Source: Candidatus Finniella inopinata (GTDB taxonomy: Bacteria; Pseudomonadota; Alphaproteobacteria; Paracaedibacterales; CAITNM01). Taken from it: a stretch of 10,540 bases of DNA. Where the stretch lies: positions 1-10,540 of the forward strand of contig CAMDPB010000018.1 of the NCBI GenBank assembly GCA_945903885.1, given 5' to 3'. Position numbers and translations under genes: made by a program. Of this stretch, positions 1 through 5,471 are shown piece by piece. How positions within the stretch are numbered: position 1 is the first letter of the stretch; each line of letters opens with the position of its first letter. The notes beneath the pieces are model-generated. The model saw only the letters and a list, made by a program, of their open reading frames with translations. It did no database searches and was not told the origin of the DNA.

Positions 1-399
1 TTTTCTATGGAAGAAGGGACTTCATGGTGTCGTGATAGTGAGATACTAGATATGCACAAAGCTGCGCTAAAAAGTAAGGCTGCGGAATTAAATAAAATGG
101 CTACTGATTTGCTTGATCCTTTTGCAACAAGCAAGATTACTACCGTATTTCATCCTTCATCAGCTGCAATGACAGTGCTAAACGATTCGATTGCAGATAG
201 AACGGGTGAGAGAACACTTGATGTAAAAATGCAAGGCATTCAGGATGATGCTGAGGGTTTACAGCGCGAAATTTTTGCTCAATTTGGTACTAGGATTAAT
301 GACCTAACTATAAAAATGCTTCAAGCAGCTATAGTTATTGATGCTGAAGCTGATCTCGTTATTGAAAGACAACAACTAATCATGCGTACTCATTCTTAA
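1..399 (+). CDS. Unrecognised protein, probably the 3' end of a longer gene
   Basis: The frame is open from the first base of the window (two codons precede the first Met codon at 7) and ends with TAA at 397-399, so the true start is probably outside the window; counted from position 7 it encodes 130 residues. I recognise no family. The product looks soluble and mostly helical, with alternating charged and aliphatic residues (for example AALKSKAAELNKMATDLL and DAEADLVIERQQLI) and no membrane segment, signal peptide or Cys cluster. Only six bases precede the Met at 7, so no ribosome binding site can be judged; a second Met lies at 52. A strong hairpin terminator follows within 11 bases of the stop, which supports this being a real, transcribed gene end. 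Function cannot be inferred from context because the next gene (rpoH) appears to have its own control region. Confidence 0.55.
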   Translation, partial: FSMEEGTSWCRDSEILDMHKAALKSKAAELNKMATDLLDPFATSKITTVFHPSSAAMTVLNDSIADRTGERTLDVKMQGIQDDAEGLQREIFAQFGTRINDLTIKMLQAAIVIDAEADLVIERQQLIMRTHS

Positions 400-409
400 T
401 TTCTACCTA

Positions 410-450
410 GTGGCTTTTCTGACCAGAAGAGCCACAATTTTATTCCTTTT
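410..450 (+). terminator. Rho-independent terminator after the first gene
   Basis: An 11-bp stem (410-420 pairs with 425-435, one G-T wobble) closes on the four-base loop GACC and is followed by a T-rich run (438-450, TTTTATTCCTTTT). The stem has a GTGGC/GCCAC base. It ends transcription of the gene stopping at 399 and separates it from rpoH. Confidence 0.85.
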
Positions 451-487
451 ATTCAAGCGAGCAATTTTAAAATCCTTTGCTTGAATA
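450..487. repeat. Inverted repeat upstream of rpoH
   Basis: Perfect 9-bp arms TATTCAAGC (450-458) and GCTTGAATA (479-487) flank a 20-base centre that itself contains the palindrome ATTTTAAAAT. The right arm covers the candidate -35 hexamer of rpoH. It could be an operator for a dimeric regulator or an RNA hairpin; it lacks a following T run, so it is not a second intrinsic terminator. Confidence 0.5.
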
Positions 488-510
488 CGTTACAAAAAAC
501 TAGCTAGACT
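481..510 (+). promoter_or_regulatory. Candidate rpoH promoter
   Basis: TTGAAT (481-486) and TAGACT (505-510) are separated by 18 bases and resemble a sigma-70 type -35/-10 pair (four matches out of six in each). They lie 25 bases before the rpoH start codon. In AT-rich DNA such matches arise by chance, so this is tentative. Confidence 0.35.
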
Positions 511-534
511 TGTTACAGATACTTTGATTTGTAA

Positions 535-1371
535 ATGATTTTGCAACAGCATCACGACCACCATCAATATGTGCAAAAGGTTAGAAGCCTTGCAGTTCTC
601 AGTCTTGAAGAAGAATATAAACTAGCCAAAGATTGGCGCGAAAACCAAGACCAGAAAGCCATGGAAAAATTGGCTGCAGCGCACTTAAAGTTAGTAGCTA
701 AAGTTGCGTTAGGCTATCGCGGATATGGTCTGCCTATTAGTGACCTGATTGCTGAAGGCAATATCGGTATGATGCAAGCCATGAAACATTACGAACCAGA
801 TCGTGGATTTCGTTTTTCTACATATGCTATGTGGTGGATTAAAGCCAGCATGCAAGATTACATTTTACATACTTGGTCTTTAGTAAAAATTGGCACAACA
901 GCTGCTCAAAAAAAGCTATTTTTTTCCTTAAAAAAAACCAAGCGGGCAATTATCCAAGAGGCTCAAGAAAAAGATGGTAAACAACATAGTGACCAACTAA
1001 CCCCTGAATTGGTGCAAAAAATTGCATTAAAGCTGAATGTGTCAGAAGATGAAGTTTGGTCAATGGAACAGCGCATAGCAAGTCATGATTCATCTTTAAA
1101 TATGCCTGTTAATGATAGTGAAAGTACCATGGAATGGATGGACTGGCTGGCCGATGAAAGTGACAATCAAGAAATTCAAATCGTTCAACGTGATGAGCTA
1201 GATAAACGACGTAATGCACTTCAAGGGGCTATGAAAGCGCTCAATGCAAGAGAACAGGAAATTATCATCGGCAGACGTTTGGATGAGCCTCCAAAGACGC
1301 TTGAGGAAATGAGTCATAACTTAACAATTTCCCGGGAACGTGTGCGTCAACTTGAAATATCTGCTTTTTAA
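535..1371 (+). CDS. rpoH: RNA polymerase heat-shock sigma factor RpoH (sigma-32), C-terminally truncated
   Basis: Directs RNA polymerase to heat-shock promoters (chaperones, proteases). The 278 residues carry sigma region 2 (about 47-113, with the core-binding and -10 recognition signatures HLKLVAKVALGYRGYG and TYAMWWIKASMQDYIL), the diagnostic RpoH box (QKKLFFSLKK, 125-134), and a region 4.2 helix-turn-helix (about 254-275, ending ISRERVRQLE). The Met at 535 is the first start codon after an in-frame TAA (532-534) and fits the family N-terminus; no good Shine-Dalgarno is visible. The protein stops after SAF at a TAA (1369-1371), where relatives typically read A-F-E-K-L followed by basic residues. 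Directly after this stop the frame continues K-L-K-K-A-L-K to a TGA at 1420-1422, so the last helix seems removed by one nonsense change. Regions 2, 3 and most of 4 are intact, so the protein may still work. A truncated functional form, a recent pseudogene or a sequencing error are all possible. Confidence 0.93.
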   Translation: MILQQHHDHHQYVQKVRSLAVLSLEEEYKLAKDWRENQDQKAMEKLAAAHLKLVAKVALGYRGYGLPISDLIAEGNIGMMQAMKHYEPDRGFRFSTYAMWWIKASMQDYILHTWSLVKIGTTAAQKKLFFSLKKTKRAIIQEAQEKDGKQHSDQLTPELVQKIALKLNVSEDEVWSMEQRIASHDSSLNMPVNDSESTMEWMDWLADESDNQEIQIVQRDELDKRRNALQGAMKALNAREQEIIIGRRLDEPPKTLEEMSHNLTISRERVRQLEISAF

Positions 1372-1446
1372 AAGCTTAAGAAAGCCTTAAAATATTCAGC
1401 TCTTCAAACTTCAAACTTGTGATGTAAGAGAAGGCGGTGTTATTTT

Positions 1447-2481
1447 TCATTGCTTTTCTTTTTTTCTGAATTTTCCTGAATACAAAGCATAGGCTACATA
1501 AGTTTTTGGGAGTCTAAAAAATTCTCCACCAGGGGCGATAGACTCTTCGTCAATGCCTACTATGAACTGCTTAGTTTGAGTGTGAGAAGGAATAATACCT
1601 GTCTTAATAATATCTAGTGCAAACTGTGCGGCAATCTCTCCTTGTTCGTAAGGCGATGTTGCTATTGCTAAATGTGCACCATCTTCAAATACAAACCCAT
1701 TCATTCCTATTATTGGTTTGCTAGCATTAGCCATAGTCCATGCCATTATTTCTTTGGGGGGGACTTTTTTCTCACTGCCCTTGACGTCATAGATTTTTCT
1801 GCAATTCGAAATAACAATATAATCTGCATCTTCGCAGGCTTTTTTAATAGCTACTTTCCAATCATCAAAAGTTGAAACAAGCTGCGAAGGCAGCATTGCA
1901 ACGTTCTTCCATCCTTTATATGCATGTAAAAACTTATCATCAAGTTTGACGGTTGTTGACTCATCACTTACATGAACTATTTTTATACTATTTGTCGTTC
2001 CTGCAAGTAGTTGTAGTGAGTCAATAATACCCTCAACAGGTAAGCGCTCTAATATTCCAGTTATGTTACTTGCTTTATCAAAACCGTATTGTTCCCTTGT
2101 GCCATTTACACCAGCAAATACAACCTTAATTTTGGGGTCATTATTGTAGTACTTGGTCACGTATTCCTGGGCATCGTCATCTACAGCAATAATCACGGAT
2201 GGTTTGAATTGATCGATCACTCGTTTGCTAACAATACCAATTTTTTCTAGATAATGTTTTTCAGGGTGATTTTTAGTGTCCATATAGTGCCATCTTACGG
2301 CGACACTTCTGTCTTTTTCGAAAATTCTCTTTATACCAACATCAACATCATGTGTCCAAGAATAATCACTTCCATAACTCTGCAATACAAGAATTCTAGG
2401 AGTTGAAATGCTTTCTTTGACCAAAAAATAGGTGCTACCAAGCACAAATAACCCTACAAATAATAAGCGTAATTTAATCAT
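1447..2481 (-). CDS. Orphan ABC-type substrate-binding protein (PF04392-like), signalling-associated subtype
   Basis: A periplasmic-binding-protein fold of about 344 residues. An N-terminal hydrophobic segment (about residues 5-21) acts as a signal peptide or membrane anchor; there is no lipobox Cys. The mature start, RILVLQSYGSDYSWT (29-43), and the later VIIAVDDDAQEYV and VVFAGVNGT segments match ABC_sub_bind proteins that commonly sit beside or are fused to sensor kinases and diguanylate cyclases; that link is my recollection of the family. No ATPase or permease of an ABC importer is present nearby, so a sensing role is more likely than uptake. Start choice: two in-frame ATGs lie at 2487 and 2481. 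The AAAGGG just upstream sits directly against the first but six bases from the second, so 2481 is preferred. The gene follows the permease gene by 12 bases (6 if the first ATG is used), implying one transcript and coupled translation. The ligand is unknown. Confidence 0.82.
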   Translation of the reverse strand: MIKLRLLFVGLFVLGSTYFLVKESISTPRILVLQSYGSDYSWTHDVDVGIKRIFEKDRSVAVRWHYMDTKNHPEKHYLEKIGIVSKRVIDQFKPSVIIAVDDDAQEYVTKYYNNDPKIKVVFAGVNGTREQYGFDKASNITGILERLPVEGIIDSLQLLAGTTNSIKIVHVSDESTTVKLDDKFLHAYKGWKNVAMLPSQLVSTFDDWKVAIKKACEDADYIVISNCRKIYDVKGSEKKVPPKEIMAWTMANASKPIIGMNGFVFEDGAHLAIATSPYEQGEIAAQFALDIIKTGIIPSHTQTKQFIVGIDEESIAPGGEFFRLPKTYVAYALYSGKFRKKEKQ

Positions 2482-2493
2482 GATCATCCCTTT

Positions 2494-4341
2494 TTACATC
2501 AAACCTAATTTCGACCAATAAGGCATCGACAAATAAATACCTCCCACACGCACAATGTTCATAATAATATTAAATAAAATAAATTTTTTCTGATTGTAAT
2601 TATTTTTTGAAAATTCTTCAAACATAACATATAAGAAGTTTTGATAAGGTAAGAACCACATATCGGCTGTGACTAGTATTACTATAGAGACTAACCATGG
2701 ACTAATATCATAGAAGATTGAAATAGGAATAAATATTGTACATAAAATGACCACAGAAGGTGTTATTGGTAAAAATATTCTAACCAATAACGTCGAGATT
2801 ATCATTAGTGATATAAAATAAAATGGATCCTTAAAGTTTGTTCCTAAGAGATTAACTAAGTTTTTAGCAATAATATCATTTAACCCTAGATAATTCAGGG
2901 TTGCACCAATTCCGGAGCACGTGGCTATGAAAATAATAAATGACCAGTCTATTCCAGTTTGAAAATCTTTTTTGCTAAATACGCCAACTCCCACAAGTGC
3001 TAGCATAGTTATAGTGGCAACCCAAGCTGGGTGGATTTGGTGCTGAAAATATGTGAAAAATCCTATGCTCAAAAAAGCAACAGCCGAAATTGCGCACCAC
3101 TCAATTATCGAAGTTTTTCCAATAACATTTAATTTTGAAACTAAGGTTTCCTGCTTCAATTCACACTTTTCCGTATTAAAAAACACTGCATAAAATGCCA
3201 TTAAATAACCTGCAAGAAAAAATACTCCCATCATTATTGATGCTTTAATCCATCCTAATGACTGAAATTGTGTTTGTTCCTGAGTTGGTAAAATATTTTG
3301 CACCAAAAAGTTCATTAACGATCCGGTAAAAAATATGGTTGAGAATAAACTTGCTCCAAAAAAACCTGTAACTGCCAGGCTTGTACTGAATGAATCAGTT
3401 TTTTTAGTATTTAATAGGTCTCTAGCCTCATTTGTTAATTGCGCCATAATTTGGCAACGGGTGACTATTGATGGAATAAAGAGTGTTAGTATTGACCCTA
3501 TGAAAAATAAAATAAAGTTGTAAAAATTATAACTACACTTGCTGACTGATAATAATTTAATTAAGGCTCGATACAAAATACCTGATTTGATCACGACCAA
3601 GCTAACAGCAGAAAGGGCCATAATCATAATGAAGCTTTCTGATGAAAAACCACTTAAAACTACTTTTACAGGCGCTATATCAACAGCTAGGGTTCCAAGT
3701 ATGGTGAATAGTGCTGGAATATAGTAAGGAACCAAACGAAATACCCACATAAAAACGCATACTGCTAGAAATGTAAGAAATATTCTAGCGTCGTTTGAGA
3801 TTTCAGGGATTTGCATATAAGCATAGAGTACCGGAGTGCAAATAAGCAGAGCTAGCCAACTCCAAATGCTACCCTCAAAATCAAACATAGAGCTTTCCGT
3901 GAATGTTTTTATTTTTGTGGCAGAAGCTGACTGTTTTTTAGCTATTCCAAAATTTTCAAATGCATTTGCGCTAAAATAACTCAGAGCGTCTGGATTTAAA
4001 TTAACTAGGGCACTTAGTGCAGCATCAGGCAAGGAAATAATCGAGCATTCGTCAATACAGACAGCTTTAGCAGCATGATTTGGTAGTCCAAGAACACTTT
4101 CGCAAGAAAAAAAATGTCCTACGCTGATTTTTTTTTCAAAATTTGTGGTTTTTAACTCAACTGATCCACTTGCGACAAAAAACCCCGAAGAACTCTGATC
4201 GAGGTTGTTGTGAATTATAGCGCCAGCACTATATTTTTTAACACTCAACTTACTGATAAAGCGTGATTTATCTGTAGGTGCCAAAATCTTAAATACAGGA
4301 TTAGTAGCTATAAATGAGACAATAATGTCGTTGTCTGTCAT
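2494..4341 (-). CDS. Anion/dicarboxylate-type permease (SLC13/DASS or ArsB-like) with N-terminal cyclic-nucleotide-binding-like domain
   Basis: A 615-residue inner-membrane protein. Residues about 10-130 resemble a CNB/CAP_ED beta barrel (ILAPTDKSRFISKLSVKKYSAG, then a GFFVASGSVEL strand pair). The phosphate-binding cassette region (75-94) keeps Gly and Glu (G75, E81) but lacks the usual Arg, so nucleotide binding is uncertain. From about 158 onward there are roughly a dozen membrane segments in two related halves, with loops such as FIPSIVTRCQIMA (288-300) and FLPITPSVVIL (523-533) that occupy the positions of the paired substrate-binding motifs of sodium-coupled anion permeases. Substrate cannot be told. 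Start choice: an upstream ATG at 4359 has no ribosome site, whereas AAAGGA precedes the ATG at 4341 with six to seven bases spacing. It is first in a minus-strand operon with the binding protein, and divergent from the hydrolase and adenylate cyclase genes. Confidence 0.85.
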   Translation of the reverse strand: MTDNDIIVSFIATNPVFKILAPTDKSRFISKLSVKKYSAGAIIHNNLDQSSSGFFVASGSVELKTTNFEKKISVGHFFSCESVLGLPNHAAKAVCIDECSIISLPDAALSALVNLNPDALSYFSANAFENFGIAKKQSASATKIKTFTESSMFDFEGSIWSWLALLICTPVLYAYMQIPEISNDARIFLTFLAVCVFMWVFRLVPYYIPALFTILGTLAVDIAPVKVVLSGFSSESFIMIMALSAVSLVVIKSGILYRALIKLLSVSKCSYNFYNFILFFIGSILTLFIPSIVTRCQIMAQLTNEARDLLNTKKTDSFSTSLAVTGFFGASLFSTIFFTGSLMNFLVQNILPTQEQTQFQSLGWIKASIMMGVFFLAGYLMAFYAVFFNTEKCELKQETLVSKLNVIGKTSIIEWCAISAVAFLSIGFFTYFQHQIHPAWVATITMLALVGVGVFSKKDFQTGIDWSFIIFIATCSGIGATLNYLGLNDIIAKNLVNLLGTNFKDPFYFISLMIISTLLVRIFLPITPSVVILCTIFIPISIFYDISPWLVSIVILVTADMWFLPYQNFLYVMFEEFSKNNYNQKKFILFNIIMNIVRVGGIYLSMPYWSKLGLM

Positions 4342-4518
4342 CGGTAATCCTTTGCGCATATAAAATTACTTATTTTGTTAATAAAAAATTAATCCGTTAA
4401 TAATATAATGTATATTATCAAAATAAAATAAATACTTTTAATTTTCAGTTTTTACTTCACCTTTATAAGGCTAACACGTATTAAAAAAAAATAAATAGAA
4501 AATTGAGATTTTAATAAA
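4342..4518. promoter_or_regulatory. AT-rich divergent control region with a dyad
   Basis: This stretch drives two divergent transcription units. It holds an inverted repeat of 8-bp arms, ATAATATA (4400-4407) and TATATTAT (4411-4418), around ATG, overlapping a perfect TATAAT at 4404-4409 that has no convincing -35 partner. Two copies of GTTAATAA lie just before it (4377-4384 and 4396-4403). The dyad is a plausible operator or simple AT-rich chance symmetry. Confidence 0.4.
4442..4469 (+). promoter_or_regulatory. Candidate promoter for the HAD hydrolase gene
   Basis: TTTTCA (4442-4447) and TATAAG (4464-4469) are spaced by 16 bases and match sigma-70 consensus at four and five of six positions. 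Transcription would begin near 4476 and give a leader of about 43 bases. Composition bias limits confidence. Confidence 0.35.
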
Positions 4519-5331
4519 ATGAAAGATAACATGAGAAAAATTATAAAAGGTTTTCGTGAAGTATCAGAAAAGTATGACGGTTTCTTATTTGATTTATGGG
4601 GAGTCCTATATGAAGGAGAGGCAATTTTTAGAGATGCGTTAGAGGTGTTAAGAAAACTTCACTTATTAAATAAGCCAGTAGTATTAATTTCGAATTCTCC
4701 ATTTTTAAGCCCCGATTGCATAGAAAAATTAGAACAATCTGGACTGCCCAGAAAACTCTATCAAACTGTATTGACAGCTGGTGATCTTTGTTTTGAATAT
4801 ATTCAGAATGAGTATAAAATCGCAAAAAAAATTTATCTAATTGATACTCACTACTGGGCAAAATGGCAGAAAATTAGCAATTTACACCTTGTTACGGATA
4901 ATATTCATGAGGCGGATGTTATTTTAGCTTTGGCGGTTCCACACACTGTGAAGGATCCAAAAGATATTGCTCTTCATTATGATGAAATTTTTAAGCAAGC
5001 CATAAAACGAAATTTGAAATTTATATGTGCTAACCCAGATTTATTAGCTTTTTGTTCGAAAAAACAGCATTTACGTCCAGGTTTGTTATCACAACGCTAC
5101 CAGCAACTAGGCGGCGATCTGCTTAGTTTTGGTAAACCGTTTCCTGAAATATTTATTCGCGCACTGAAGCAGATAAAGTGTCCTGATCGTGTGCTAATGA
5201 CCGGTGATACAGAATATACAGATATTCACGGAGCATTAAGACATAATATGGATGCAATGCTTATTACAGCTTCTTATGAAGTTGATAGTGAAAGCAAAGC
5301 AACTTACTTTTCAGAGACACTTAAATGGTAA
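4519..5331 (+). CDS. HAD-superfamily class IIA hydrolase, TIGR01459-like
   Basis: A cytosolic phosphatase-fold protein of 270 residues. Motif I is FDLWGVLYEG (24-33) with nucleophile D25; motif II is VLISNS (55-60); motif III Lys is K206 in GKPFPEIF; motif IV is GDTEYTD (229-235). The block ICANPDLLAF plus YQQLGGDLLSFGKP is typical of the TIGR01459 family found mainly in alphaproteobacteria. The acid/base Asp normally two residues after the nucleophile is Trp (W27); as I recall this is a family trait, but it leaves the reaction unclear. Known class IIA relatives include NagD and 4-nitrophenylphosphatase-like enzymes; the physiological substrate of this branch is not known to me. The ATG at 4519 has a weak GAG about 11 bases upstream; a second ATG at 4531 is also possible. 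It lies 140 bases before the adenylate cyclase gene on the same strand. Confidence 0.88.
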   Translation: MKDNMRKIIKGFREVSEKYDGFLFDLWGVLYEGEAIFRDALEVLRKLHLLNKPVVLISNSPFLSPDCIEKLEQSGLPRKLYQTVLTAGDLCFEYIQNEYKIAKKIYLIDTHYWAKWQKISNLHLVTDNIHEADVILALAVPHTVKDPKDIALHYDEIFKQAIKRNLKFICANPDLLAFCSKKQHLRPGLLSQRYQQLGGDLLSFGKPFPEIFIRALKQIKCPDRVLMTGDTEYTDIHGALRHNMDAMLITASYEVDSESKATYFSETLKW

Positions 5332-5343
5332 GTTAACCTTTAG

Positions 5344-5394
5344 TTCGATAAGCTATAAAATTATCGAAGGTAAGCATTCTAACAATTTTGTTAG
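5344..5394. repeat. Two adjacent inverted repeats between hydrolase and cyclase genes
   Basis: The first dyad is TTCGATAA (5344-5351) with TTATCGAA (5361-5368), loop of nine bases. The second is CTAACAA (5379-5385) with TTGTTAG (5388-5394), loop of two to four bases. Neither has a clean T run behind it, so they are poor intrinsic terminators. They could be operators for the cyclase gene or processing hairpins in a shared transcript. Confidence 0.5.
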
Positions 5395-5471
5395 TAACAA
5401 ATTAATAAATTTTATTTACAATTAAGTAATGGGGTGAAAATTAAAATAAAAAATATAGGCAATTATCTATT

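Noticed and set aside
480..520. Sigma-32 promoter upstream of rpoH (CTTGAA at 480-485)
   Set aside because: No CCCCAT-like -10 element follows at the needed distance.
1369..1371. Recoded TAA in this organism
   Set aside because: TAA ends several other genes here at sensible places (first gene, permease, cyclase, AmpG-family gene, yraN), so general reassignment is ruled out.
1372..1422. Frameshift rather than nonsense at the rpoH end
   Set aside because: The expected K-L-K-K-A-L residues continue in the same frame after the TAA, so no base gain or loss is needed.
1372..1446. Bidirectional terminator between rpoH and the binding-protein gene
   Set aside because: Only a five-base CTCTT/AAGAG pairing and a short CTTCAAA tandem repeat are visible.
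3335..3724. Plus-strand open frames inside the permease gene
   Set aside because: They are antisense to conserved membrane segments, lack family features and have no ribosome sites; the same holds for the open frames at 1672-1875, 4628-4861, 5979-6889 and 8570-8770.
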